Source of the DNA: Massilia frigida
GTDB lineage: Bacteria; Pseudomonadota; Gammaproteobacteria; Burkholderiales; Burkholderiaceae_D
Assembly: GCF_011682175.1 (NCBI RefSeq)
Contig: NZ_WHJG01000057.1
Coordinates: forward strand, 1 to 39,135
Reading direction: 5' to 3'
Length of the DNA stretch: 39,135 nucleotides
The translations under genes were made by a program, and so were the position numbers. Below, piece by piece: positions 23,654 to 32,703 of this stretch (the first letter of the stretch is position 1; each line of letters opens with the position of its first letter). Under the pieces are notes generated by a model. It had not been told where the DNA came from and searched no databases. It saw only the letters and a program-made list of their open reading frames with translations.

Positions 23654-24974
23654 AATCCCACGAATCGGCCATCGTCTGCCCCCATTGGCAGGCCTGCTCG
23701 ATGATACGCTGGACCAGGCGCTTCGTGCGCGGCAACGGCGCGTGATGATGGAAAATAGCGCGAGCGGGAACTTAGGCGCGCTGCGGGTACCTGATCGAGC
23801 ATTAGACCGCTTGCTCCAAACGGCCGCATTGTATGGCACTGATGCAGCGCGTCAACTCGACGCCGCTATCGATTCAAACACGAGTGACAGGAAGGCGGCC
23901 GCCGTATTTTTCCGAATAGCACTCGCTGTACAAATGCACGATCCCGATTTTTGTAATCTCGCTGCGCGCTTTAGCGGCGAGTTCGCGAAGGCAGTCCACG
24001 ATGCCAGTTGGTTCTATCCTGTCCCCGTTGGCCCATTTAGTGACAACGTTGAGCACATCGTCAGCCTTTTTAAGGTCAGCGCTGACGCATCGGAGTTGCA
24101 CAAACTGGCTGTCGAACTGGCGGGAAGGCGCGACGTGAAGGCGCTGGGTGACGATATCTCCCGACTCCTAGATAATGATAACTTGTCAAAGCATGCTGCC
24201 CTGGCGCTCGCTAGAATGGGGCATGGATCAGACGCCGTTAGGTCCATTATCAGGGAAGCAGTGGAGTCTGATGATACACACGGTCACAAGACGGCGATTG
24301 ATATGTTATCCGCAGATCCTCGTCTTGCCTCCGACGCAGTCCTGTCGCTGGCGATCACGAAGGATATCGAGGGATCGGAGATTGCATGGGCTATTTCTGC
24401 ATATCGTGAGCCCCGCCGAACATTTCTACATGCCATGACACTCGCGCCATCGCGCGAATCCCTTGTACTTCGTGTTGTGGCTGTTACAGGGTACATTGAA
24501 GGCATCATTCGGGCGTGCGCCACGATGTCCGGCGCCGAGGGACCGATTTCACCGGAACAAGCGGATGTACTTGAGATTACCTTGGGTGAGGTTCCGGAAG
24601 AAGCGCGCCGAGTTCCAAACGATCGAAATGCGAAGACAAAAGCACTTCGGGAGATCGTCCTGCGCGTGTGCCGGGAGTCACATGTGGCAGTTTGCAATGA
24701 TGCGGATTTGGGAGGTTGGAATATCGACGAAATTCTCTCCAATCCTGAGCAGACAAGTGAAATCAGGTTCCGCAACGGGTTACCCGTAAAGGGTGAGGTT
24801 CCAGTGCTTGGTAAGGCAGTGCTTGAGGTGACTCACGCAACGCGTCAGTGGTTTTACACTGAGCGGGCTGCCTCTGGTCAGCACGTCTTTGCTCTATCGC
24901 CGTTTGACGTGGCGAGACGCCAGGAACTTGCCCTGATGGTGAGCGAATTTGCCGACGAAATGCGCCCTAAATAG
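23640..24974 (+). CDS. HEAT-like repeat protein, T6SS-associated
   Basis: About 444 residues, mostly alpha-helical with paired helices in the middle (about 150-290: DISRLLDNDNLSKHAALALARMG, then SIIREAVESDDTHGHKTAIDML), which look like HEAT repeats. I place the start at the TTG at 23640, because GAAGGGG lies just upstream and an earlier ATG (23565) is deep inside the DUF6484 gene. Proteins of this kind sit in VgrG-Rhs clusters and probably scaffold effector loading. That is inferred from context. No enzymatic motif is seen. Confidence 0.62.
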   Translation: MTSTEIPRIGHRLPPLAGLLDDTLDQALRARQRRVMMENSASGNLGALRVPDRALDRLLQTAALYGTDAARQLDAAIDSNTSDRKAAAVFFRIALAVQMHDPDFCNLAARFSGEFAKAVHDASWFYPVPVGPFSDNVEHIVSLFKVSADASELHKLAVELAGRRDVKALGDDISRLLDNDNLSKHAALALARMGHGSDAVRSIIREAVESDDTHGHKTAIDMLSADPRLASDAVLSLAITKDIEGSEIAWAISAYREPRRTFLHAMTLAPSRESLVLRVVAVTGYIEGIIRACATMSGAEGPISPEQADVLEITLGEVPEEARRVPNDRNAKTKALREIVLRVCRESHVAVCNDADLGGWNIDEILSNPEQTSEIRFRNGLPVKGEVPVLGKAVLEVTHATRQWFYTERAASGQHVFALSPFDVARRQELALMVSEFADEMRPK

Positions 24975-25023
24975 CATGTTTTTCATCCACGCTCCGCAAC
25001 TCTTCTAACACCATAGGGCTCGC

Positions 25024-26091
25024 ATGTCTCATATACCCTCGCCCTTACTCGTGCTGCGTTCAAGCGGCATGGTTACCGCAGTCGGAAACTCTACCGCGCA
25101 AACTGTCGCATCTTGGGTTGCGCAATCGCGCCGCTTCCGAAAGTTTCGGCTCGATGGTTTTGCAGATCCATTCACGATCGTCGACTGCCAAAGCATCACC
25201 TCGGAACTATTTGGTGCCGATCGACTTGCGGCATTGCTCCCGTCAGCGATTATTGAGGCAATCGAGTCAGCTCCAGATTTGTCAGCATCAGCAGATGCTC
25301 CATGTCTCGAAATTCTCATTGTGCCGCCTCGGATGGGTAGCGCAGACTGTGAGCGTTTGAGCAGTGAAATGACGTCATGGTTGGCTCCATACCATGGTTG
25401 GTCCGACCGCCCACGGCAGCGATTAATCGTGAGCGGCGGTGCAACTGCTGCGTGGTCAGCGCTCGAACATGCTTACCAAGCACTTTTAGAGAATCCTCAT
25501 TTGCAACATGTACTAATTGCTGCCGTTGATAGCGCATGCGATCCCACTCAACTGACGGAATTGGCGAAGGCCGATTTTTTACTTCGTCCTGGCAATTCAG
25601 AGGGAATTGTCCCTGGCGAGGCGGCCGCATGCGTATTACTTGAACGCGTTGCCAACGCCGCACAAATCCCAGTAGGAAGCTTCGCCATACACCGCCCCTC
25701 GCTGGTCTTGGCAGGGAGCCCGTTCTGGCCTTCAGTCAATGCCTCAGAGGCATCCGCGCTTGGTCAGACCCTTGCGTCGGCATTGAGTCTTGCGGGAATG
25801 GAGGCGGTGCATATAAGTCACCTTGAAAGCGATATGGATGGTTCAAATTGGCGAGCATTAGTTGAAGCATCCGCATTGAATCGCGTGATATTCAGCGAGA
25901 CGACAGCCTTACCCCAATGGCGACCCGCCACCTTGCTCGGTCAAACAGGAGCGGCTTTCGGGTTGATTGGCTGGGTTTTGCCAGCCGTGTTACATGATCA
26001 AGCGATAGAGTCCGTCAATACCGTACTTCACTGGTCCATAGAACCATCTGGCGAATGTGCCGCCTGTGTCATCGAACGCTCGCCCTATTAA
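25024..26091 (+). CDS. Thiolase-fold (beta-ketoacyl synthase-like) protein in T6SS cluster
   Basis: A 355-residue protein with a thiolase/ketosynthase-like plan: an N-terminal half (LRSSGMVTAVGNSTAQTVASW), a central VLIAAVDSACDPTQL, then the GIVPGEAAACVLLE segment that matches the GEGA-type motif of ketosynthases, and GQTGAAFGLIGWVLPAVL near the end. The nucleophilic cysteine and the two histidines of working ketosynthases are not obvious in the expected places, so it may have lost catalysis. Similar genes occur beside T6SS Rhs effectors, where their job is not established. It lies 49 bases after the HEAT-like gene and directly before rhs. Confidence 0.68.
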   Translation: MSHIPSPLLVLRSSGMVTAVGNSTAQTVASWVAQSRRFRKFRLDGFADPFTIVDCQSITSELFGADRLAALLPSAIIEAIESAPDLSASADAPCLEILIVPPRMGSADCERLSSEMTSWLAPYHGWSDRPRQRLIVSGGATAAWSALEHAYQALLENPHLQHVLIAAVDSACDPTQLTELAKADFLLRPGNSEGIVPGEAAACVLLERVANAAQIPVGSFAIHRPSLVLAGSPFWPSVNASEASALGQTLASALSLAGMEAVHISHLESDMDGSNWRALVEASALNRVIFSETTALPQWRPATLLGQTGAAFGLIGWVLPAVLHDQAIESVNTVLHWSIEPSGECAACVIERSPY

Positions 26092-26108
26092 ACGGATTCA
26101 ATCACATC

Positions 26109-29100
26109 ATGCCAACTAATGTTCGTACCGATAATAACGACTTGGTCACGCAGTACGCCCGTGGCATCGTTTTCCAACCGGCCGACCCAGTATTGTTAAA
26201 GCCGAAAGGCGACCCGGGCGTTGCTCCACACTTTAACATAAGTACGAGCATCAACAATCCAGCCGGCACCGTATATGACCATAAAACTAGGGTTGCTCAC
26301 AGTGAGAGTTACATGGGACGGGGAAAGCACCTTCCCATCGTCATAGTTGGGCGCAAAACGGGACAGGTGAATGGTGACAATGGCTTTCTGTCTTGGGCGA
26401 AAACGCTTTATGTAGAAGGCCGGGGCGCAGTTATGCACGGCGTTCAAACTGGGGTGAACGCACTGTGGAGCATGCTGCCTCCAGCGCTCAAGAATGTCGT
26501 CCAGAATGGTGGTCAAGTTGCAGGTGGTATGACAACCAAAGACTTTGCAGATGCAGCACGCGAAGACGCTGAGGCAATGCTCGATGCGTTGAAGTCAACC
26601 GATACATTGATCGCTCTCGCCCAGACGGCTGCGATGATGGGCGTGGCTGCAATCCCCGTGGTAGGGCAGATTGCTGGCGGCGCGATGGCTGTCAAGCGAA
26701 TCATGTCTGCGGTTGAGGCATCAGCTGGAGCTGCTGAGGAACTGAAGGCAATGATGGAGCGTTGGAGTAAGCCAATGAGTCCGACCCAGATTGCGGCCGA
26801 ACGCAAGAAATTGGCATCATTTCTAATCAGAGTTGGGGTATCGGTAATTTTGGCCGCATTGGGTAAGGCCATGGGCAAGCTTTCGGCCCGCTCCACTGGA
26901 AAAGAAAACTCCTCGAAAGATGTTGAAGTCGGAAAGAAGGGAGCCCCAAAACGAAGCTCCTGTGCCTGTTCCATCGGAGACCCTGTCGTTATCGCTACCG
27001 GCGAAAAGCTGTTGACGAATGATGACTTCAGTCTTCCAGGACCAATTTCAATCAAATGGAAACGCCAATACCGGTCAGGTGACCCCCATTCAGGTTGGTT
27101 CGGTCAAGGTTGGAGTACACCATTTGCCGTGGAGTTGGGACTGTCTTTGGATTCCCTAACCTACAGGGATGAATCAGGCCGTGCTGTGCGTTTCCCAGCG
27201 ATAGGAAACGAAGGCGAATATTATGACGCGTACGAGCAAATCACGGTTCGCCATCCTTCCGAAAATAAATGGGAGATCCTCTTTAAAAATGGCGTGACGC
27301 AACATTTTCACAGGCTGCAGGAGGATTACTTTCTGCTACCTTTACAGAGTATTTCTGACCGCAATGGCAATGTTATCGTCCTAACTTACTCCGAGCCGCC
27401 CAATGATCCTTTTGACGCATGGCGGCCACATACAATCGTCGATTCTGCGGGGCGCCGTCTGCGGCTCACTTGGAACGATCAAGCTAAACTTATAAGCGTA
27501 ACGGCATTGTTGGAGGGTGGCGCATCATCGGAACGTTTAGCGACGTACGAATATAGTGCTGAAGGTGATTTGTTAGCACATATCGATGCAGTTGGGGGCA
27601 GGCGCGAATACGAGTGGAGCAACCACATGCTGACCGGATATGCCCAACGTAACGGAGCGCGTTTTCGTGCCGAGTATGATGAGTTCTCGACCCATGGACG
27701 GGTCACTAAATCCTACTCACTCGATGACAATAGTGGGCTAATATTTTCATATAATGACCAAGCTCGCCGTACAACGGTTACCGACGCAATTGGCCGCAGT
27801 ACTCATTATGAATACGACGAGCGCAAAGACGTTGTGGCAACTATTGGCCCAGATGGAATTCGACATGAAACGCCCTATGATTCTAATGGAAATCCCCGGG
27901 GCGCGCCTGATCCACTTGGTCGCCAGACACATGTTCGCTTTGATCAACGCGGGAACTTGACCGAGTTGGTTGATCCAACGGGCGCGCGAACTGTCTTGGT
28001 GTATAACGGATTCGATCTTCCGCAGACTTTAATAGATGCACTGGGCGCTACTACTCGCAGCGAGTACGATGGTCGTGGCAATCTCATTAAGTCCATCGAT
28101 GCACTTGGTCAAGTAACGCTTCGCACATTAAATGAGCGTGGTGAGATAGTTGCCATCACTGATGCTAAAGGTGGGCGCAGCAAGTTGGAGTGGGATACTG
28201 CGGGTAACTTGGTTACATATATAGATTGCTCAGCCAACACAACCTGCTTTTCCTATGACGAGCTAGGACGGATTGTGTCTAGAAGTGACGCTGTAGGCAA
28301 TCTTACCACCTACCAATGGGATTTGAATAACCGTCTATTGGAGCGATGTGAGCCTGACGGGGCAATTCATCGCTATACCTGGACACCTGATGGCATGCTG
28401 GAAACTTACCTTGACCCATTAGGTGAACTGACGAGATATCGTTACGACGCTCGCAATGCTCTGCTGGAAAGCGTTGACGCCAACGGCTATTCGCTGAAGT
28501 ACACCTATGATCTTACTGGACAATTAGAAAGTCTGACGAACGAAAATGGGGATACTACCTATTTCCACTACGACTTAGCTGGACAACTGACCGATGAGAT
28601 CGGATTTGATGGCCGACATCAACGCTATTGCTACAACTCTGCTGGCGAGCTTACGCATTTAGTCGAGGCAGGAGGAAGTGCAGTTGGGCCGGGCAAGGTC
28701 CAGCTACTTGTTCGCGACGCGCGGGGGCGCTTGATTGCGAAGGCGACGGAGACGAGTCCTGAGCCAATCGCCACCTACCGCTACGACGCTCTAGGACGAT
28801 TAAAGCAAGCGCGGAATTCAGCTGCTGAGCTTTTGTTTTCCCATGATGCTATTGGACAGTTAATTTCCGAATCACAGATTCTTTACGAAGGTGCCCAAGC
28901 AAGTTCTGCGCGAGTTCTTCACCATACTTACGATCCCTTAGGTAACCGTACTCGCACTGCGCTCCCGGACGGCAACGTTATTAATTGGCTGTATTATGGT
29001 TCAGGACATCTCCATCAGATAAATATGGAATGCCCTGCTGGGGGTGACGGGCATATTGTCAGCGACATGGAGCGTGATTCGCTTCATCGTGAGATCACGC

Positions 29101-30476
29101 GAACGCAAGGAGCGTTGCAAAGCTATTATGACTACGATCCTACGGGACGTTTAGCCACGCATGAGGTCAAGTTGATGGGTAATATCCCCGGTCCTGTGGC
29201 GGCAAGCGACCGACAGTATCGGTATGACCCTGCCGGAAACCTCCTATCAGCAATCGATCAATCGCGAGGATTAAAAGATTACCGCTACGACCCTGTAGGC
29301 CGGGTTGTCGCTGCGACCGGTTCCCACCCTGAGTTTTTTGAATATGATCCTGCAGGAAACGTATTCGCTCCTTCACAACGAAACCGAGCTTTTGCGTCGG
29401 GGAATCGTATTGAGAGATATCGCGACCTAATATACACTTACGATCATTATGGGAACATTGTGACGCGTGAGCTTAGTACCGATACTACTCATTTTTGCTG
29501 GACCATCGACAATTTACTGAAAAGCTCCAGCGTTACACGAAACGGCCTGACCCAGACGACCCACTATGAGTATGATCCATTGGGAAGACGGGTGCGCAAG
29601 TCTGATTCCTTCGGTAGTAGCATCTTCCTTTGGGACGGCGACCTGATGATTCAAAGCAGTCGCGGAAGTAAGGACGCGACATATCTCTTCGAACCGAATA
29701 GCTTCGTCCCTCTTGCCACATTGCAAAATGACGAAGTATACTGGTATCAGTGCGATCAGGTTGGGCGTCCACTTGAACTAACAGACCTTGGAGGCAACGT
29801 AGCGTGGGCGGCTGATTACACTGTTTGGGGCGAAACGCAGCTACTTGATGGGACCACCGGCGGAACTAATTTAGTTTCTAAAGTTAATGTAACAAATTGT
29901 AAATTGACGCAGCCATTTAGATTCCAAGGGCAGCAGTTTGATGAGGAAACAGGGCTTCATTACAATCGCTTTCGCTACTTCGACCCATACGCTGGCCGGT
30001 TTATTTCAGAGGATCCAATTGGGCTGAACGGAGGCGTGAACCTGTATGTTTATGCTCCGAATCCGAATGCGTGGATCGACCCGTGGGGCTTGGCTACTAG
30101 CGGCCAAATTGGCACCTACGGAAGTCTTAACGGTGGGACAAACGTCGGAGATAATCTGGACGTACATGAGCTTGTTCGACATGAAGCACTGCACCAGATG
30201 GGTTGTGCAAAGAAAAAAACCCGAAACAAAGACAATCCGTCAATTGCGCTAGATGGAACGACGCATGACCAAGTGCACGTGCATGAAAATGCGTTGGCGC
30301 TGAAACACCTGAATGTTGGAGTCAATCAATTCCAATTTGGACCTGATGGGTATCCAAGTAAACAGCAGTTAGACGTTTGGCAAGGGGCGATCCGCAAAGG
30401 GGGAGTTAAGGCTGCGGACGCACGGCGGCTCCGAAAAGCAGCAGAAAAGTATTTGAAAAAATTGTGCTGTTGTTAG
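26109..30476 (+). CDS. rhs: Rhs polymorphic toxin, T6SS effector
   Basis: A 1455-residue Rhs protein. Residues 1-280 are the N-terminal trafficking part, with two hydrophobic segments (IALAQTAAMMGVAAIPVVGQ near 165, FLIRVGVSVILAALGKAMG near 240) typical of T6SS Rhs effectors that cross the inner membrane. From about 295 (SCACSIGDPVVIATGEKLL) a DUF6531 domain starts, followed by a long set of YD repeats (YDELGRI, YDALGRL, YDPLGNR and others) forming the shell. The conserved core end RFISEDPIGLNGG...WIDPWGL precedes a 127-residue variable tip. The tip has a His/Asp/Glu-rich pattern (LDVHELVRHEALHQ, NPSIAL, THDQVHVHEN), suggesting a metal-dependent nuclease, and ends KLCCC. No PAAR domain was recognised. 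The start ATG at 26109 follows the thiolase gene stop by 17 bases. The toxin class is not assigned. Confidence 0.93.
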   Translation: MPTNVRTDNNDLVTQYARGIVFQPADPVLLKPKGDPGVAPHFNISTSINNPAGTVYDHKTRVAHSESYMGRGKHLPIVIVGRKTGQVNGDNGFLSWAKTLYVEGRGAVMHGVQTGVNALWSMLPPALKNVVQNGGQVAGGMTTKDFADAAREDAEAMLDALKSTDTLIALAQTAAMMGVAAIPVVGQIAGGAMAVKRIMSAVEASAGAAEELKAMMERWSKPMSPTQIAAERKKLASFLIRVGVSVILAALGKAMGKLSARSTGKENSSKDVEVGKKGAPKRSSCACSIGDPVVIATGEKLLTNDDFSLPGPISIKWKRQYRSGDPHSGWFGQGWSTPFAVELGLSLDSLTYRDESGRAVRFPAIGNEGEYYDAYEQITVRHPSENKWEILFKNGVTQHFHRLQEDYFLLPLQSISDRNGNVIVLTYSEPPNDPFDAWRPHTIVDSAGRRLRLTWNDQAKLISVTALLEGGASSERLATYEYSAEGDLLAHIDAVGGRREYEWSNHMLTGYAQRNGARFRAEYDEFSTHGRVTKSYSLDDNSGLIFSYNDQARRTTVTDAIGRSTHYEYDERKDVVATIGPDGIRHETPYDSNGNPRGAPDPLGRQTHVRFDQRGNLTELVDPTGARTVLVYNGFDLPQTLIDALGATTRSEYDGRGNLIKSIDALGQVTLRTLNERGEIVAITDAKGGRSKLEWDTAGNLVTYIDCSANTTCFSYDELGRIVSRSDAVGNLTTYQWDLNNRLLERCEPDGAIHRYTWTPDGMLETYLDPLGELTRYRYDARNALLESVDANGYSLKYTYDLTGQLESLTNENGDTTYFHYDLAGQLTDEIGFDGRHQRYCYNSAGELTHLVEAGGSAVGPGKVQLLVRDARGRLIAKATETSPEPIATYRYDALGRLKQARNSAAELLFSHDAIGQLISESQILYEGAQASSARVLHHTYDPLGNRTRTALPDGNVINWLYYGSGHLHQINMECPAGGDGHIVSDMERDSLHREITRTQGALQSYYDYDPTGRLATHEVKLMGNIPGPVAASDRQYRYDPAGNLLSAIDQSRGLKDYRYDPVGRVVAATGSHPEFFEYDPAGNVFAPSQRNRAFASGNRIERYRDLIYTYDHYGNIVTRELSTDTTHFCWTIDNLLKSSSVTRNGLTQTTHYEYDPLGRRVRKSDSFGSSIFLWDGDLMIQSSRGSKDATYLFEPNSFVPLATLQNDEVYWYQCDQVGRPLELTDLGGNVAWAADYTVWGETQLLDGTTGGTNLVSKVNVTNCKLTQPFRFQGQQFDEETGLHYNRFRYFDPYAGRFISEDPIGLNGGVNLYVYAPNPNAWIDPWGLATSGQIGTYGSLNGGTNVGDNLDVHELVRHEALHQMGCAKKKTRNKDNPSIALDGTTHDQVHVHENALALKHLNVGVNQFQFGPDGYPSKQQLDVWQGAIRKGGVKAADARRLRKAAEKYLKKLCCC

Positions 30477-30498
30477 CAAATCGATCACAGGGAAAACT

Positions 30499-31086
30499 AT
30501 GTACACTGAACTTCTTTTCACTAACCGGCCACCTGCCGGTGACGAAGCATACGTAGGTGGTGGGGCCAGAATGGATTCGAGCGTCTCGTGGCCTACGGAC
30601 GAAACTGGCGCTCCGCTCATGCATCTGATGGCCATTCCGTCATCTTGGTTTGGGGACGATTCGATGGCGGGTTGGATATCGATCTTCATACCGTACGTGC
30701 CCAATGAAGTGTCTCACTACGCCCGGTTACGAGCGAGAGAGGGTACTTCTGCGGCCAAAGTCATCGCATACAACCCAGTTGATTCGATGAGAAACGAGTA
30801 TGCAGCGTTAAATTTGGATGCCAAAGCCGTAGTGCAAAGCGAGTGTGATGAAGAAGATGACGATGAGAACTTAGCTTCAAAGCTTGGCGGCGTTCGCGCG
30901 TGGCTTCAAAAGCCGATCACGGTACCTGGCTATCACTATGCGATGGCAATATACGGGGGCGATTTGGATGAGCCCCTCAGTCCGGCAAGGGGAATCCTGT
31001 CAGATGGCTTGGGCTATCTTTTCCTGGCCGAAGAGGGGGCACGCGCCAATGGCGACGCAGGACGATTTTTTCTCCAACTAGGATAG
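30499..31086 (+). CDS. Predicted immunity protein, DUF1963 (YwqG)-like
   Basis: A 195-residue acidic protein starting 22 bases after rhs. The opening GGGARMDSSVSWPTDETGAPLMHLMAI fits DUF1963/YwqG proteins (a G-rich turn, then WP and a PL-x-L-x strand), a fold common among polymorphic-toxin immunity proteins. An acidic stretch (ECDEEDDDEN) lies near residue 115 and GYLFLAEEG near the end. By position and fold it is the cognate immunity protein for the Rhs tip, protecting the producer. The pairing is inferred, not shown. Confidence 0.75.
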   Translation: MYTELLFTNRPPAGDEAYVGGGARMDSSVSWPTDETGAPLMHLMAIPSSWFGDDSMAGWISIFIPYVPNEVSHYARLRAREGTSAAKVIAYNPVDSMRNEYAALNLDAKAVVQSECDEEDDDENLASKLGGVRAWLQKPITVPGYHYAMAIYGGDLDEPLSPARGILSDGLGYLFLAEEGARANGDAGRFFLQLG

Positions 31087-31559
31087 CGTCATGGCGGGGG
31101 CGGTATGGGAATGCATGCTTGCCCCCTGCTAACGAAGGTTGCACTTGCAAAACTCCGACATACTGCTCCCTTGCAGCTTGAGGTGTGCTGTCAATAGCTG
31201 ACACTCTTGTTTCAAGCCCCCTGTTGTTGGCACGACTCGGAATTTACCCCGGTGCTCCGATTTTCACTGATTCAGGTGATCTTGCCGACAGCGGCGCTAA
31301 GCCAGCGTTTGCCGAGAGTTGTATGGGTCACAGATTTTAGGCGTGGTGGTGAGTTCCACGTCGGCGTTAATAGCAGCCGAAAAGGGGATCCATGAGCCGA
31401 TGGGGAATTGGGACGTTTTTTTTAATTAGGAAAACGTCATGTTCCCGTGACACTGAGGCGCGAGCCTTCCAGAGGCGATCACGCTGACTTCTCAGATATG
31501 CAGAGCATTGAGTGGATTTGTGTCTCACTGTTGGAACCTCAGCGGCGATGGCTCTGGCC

Positions 31560-31752
31560 TGTGACAAACTTTATTGTTTGTGGCGCTATTTTGTTGGGTT
31601 GATTTCGCATCTCGCGACCAACTTTGGCCCGGGCCGTGGGGCTATAATAATCAAGTACTTAGCGAGCCGATTCCGACCAACTTTATTTGTTCCAGTCACT
31701 CAAATGTGGACGAACAATAAAGTCTGATACAAAACCATAGAGTCTGACACAA
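31560..31752. repeat. Array of transposase-binding-like repeats (possible transposon end or MITE)
   Basis: Three plus-strand copies share the core GACMAACTTT: GTGACAAACTTTATTGTT (31561), GCGACCAACTTTGGCC (31614) and CCGACCAACTTTATTTGTT (31673). Two further copies lie on the minus strand: GTATCAGACTTTATTGTTCG (31711-31730) and CTTGTGTCAGACTCTATGG (31735-31753). TGT is found at the outer edge of both groups (31560 and, reading inward, 31731 and 31751). Multiple TGT-edged 18-22-base repeats are what TnsB/TniA-type transposases bind at element ends. No matching 5-bp target duplication was seen. Confidence 0.55.
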
Positions 31753-31782
31753 GGCGCCCCCCAGACTATATGCAGGTGCAGC

Positions 31783-31822
31783 AGCCCATGTATGCCAGTT
31801 TTTGGCCACATGGGCTCTTTTT
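31783..31822 (+). terminator. Intrinsic terminator
   Basis: A 9-bp stem, AGCCCATGT (31783-31791) with ACATGGGCT (31808-31816), is followed by CTTTTT. It is a clear rho-independent terminator for plus-strand transcription. It lies about 700 bases beyond the immunity gene, so it may end the rhs-immunity transcript or a lost gene. Confidence 0.75.
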
Positions 31823-32154
31823 ATGCTTCGACCTTGGAGTTTCCATGATCACATGTCACATGGCATGTGGCGAATTTCGTAGGTAAATCAGGCAGTGCGC
31901 ATTTGCCGTCTTGGGCGTTGTTAGGGACTGGGCCAGATTGACCCACAACGCCGACGTTGATTTACCTGAGTCCGAAGCCACGGAGTCCATGCAAGCCGAA
32001 CTACTGGTCTGCGATGAGTCGCGGGGGCCGAGTGTAGGTAGTAGCGCAGCGCATGTCAGCAAATCGCTATCATCAGACAACTCGACATCCGGTTCAAGAC
32101 GGCGCTGCGTCGACACTGACGAAATCCGTACCTCGGGATGGGAATGGAGTAAAA

Positions 32155-32472
32155 ATGGACGAACGAACAGGCGCGGGATGGTGTGGATATTTGGCAGGCC
32201 AGAGCCCGCTGCAAGGAAGTGGTCGGGTTGACGGTTTTCCGTGGTATTTTCGTGCGCGTGGTTCATCTTGGTCGCTTGAAATAGTCGATGATAAAGACGT
32301 TGATCCAGAGCAGCTGCCATGTGTTGGTGTGCTGCCCGGTTGGCTCGTTGAAGAAGATTACGGAAGATGGCCGCAGGCGGGGTATATGACGCCAATGACT
32401 GCTTGGCCACTGATTGAAAAATGCATTGAGAAATTCCGCGCGGGGCAATTGCCGTATATATTTCCAGAATAG
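32155..32472 (+). CDS. Unknown small protein downstream of Rhs module
   Basis: A 105-residue protein, tryptophan- and proline-rich (WCGYLAG, FPWYFRARGSSWSLEIVDD, LPGWLVEEDYG, TAWPLIEKCIEKFRAG). I do not recognise the family. The ATG at 32155 was preferred over the longer frame start at 32053 because TGGAG stands 7-8 bases upstream and the extra residues look non-coding. Its position beyond the Rhs immunity gene and its small acidic character suggest a second, orphan immunity protein, but this is a guess. Confidence 0.6.
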   Translation: MDERTGAGWCGYLAGQSPLQGSGRVDGFPWYFRARGSSWSLEIVDDKDVDPEQLPCVGVLPGWLVEEDYGRWPQAGYMTPMTAWPLIEKCIEKFRAGQLPYIFPE

Positions 32473-32703
32473 GCGGCGTGAAACACCGGAGCTCAGCGTC
32501 AAACCAGGTCGTCTTCACGAGCGTTCGTGATGTTTCGTTGACTTGGGATTGAGCGGGTGGGCTGGAATCGACGCCATTCAATGTGGAGGTGTCGTTCAGC
32601 GAGTAGCTAACTTAGCCGATCTATTCCATGAACATGCCCCCCAAAAAATGGCGACGCTAAGCGGATTTGTTAGTCTTGTTTTTGGCCGCGCGAGCCTTCC
32701 GTC

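Larger units (their letters stand above)
31087..32154. other. Long intergenic region with decayed DNA, repeats and a terminator
   Basis: No gene is supported; frames on both strands lack conserved protein character. It contains a palindrome GGGACGTTTT...AAAACGTC (about 31400-31430), the transposon-end-like repeat array described separately (31560-31752), and a terminator at 31783-31822. It probably records one or more insertions and deletions between the Rhs immunity gene and the orphan 105-residue gene. Confidence 0.45.

Noticed and set aside
27750-29600. Repeated DNA inside rhs as a separate repeat element
   Set aside because: It is the coding of the YD repeats of the Rhs shell, already explained by the protein.
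31856-32581. 241-codon minus-strand frame opposite the 105-residue gene
   Set aside because: No conserved motif and a chance-like composition; the plus-strand frame has a ribosome site and protein-like sequence.
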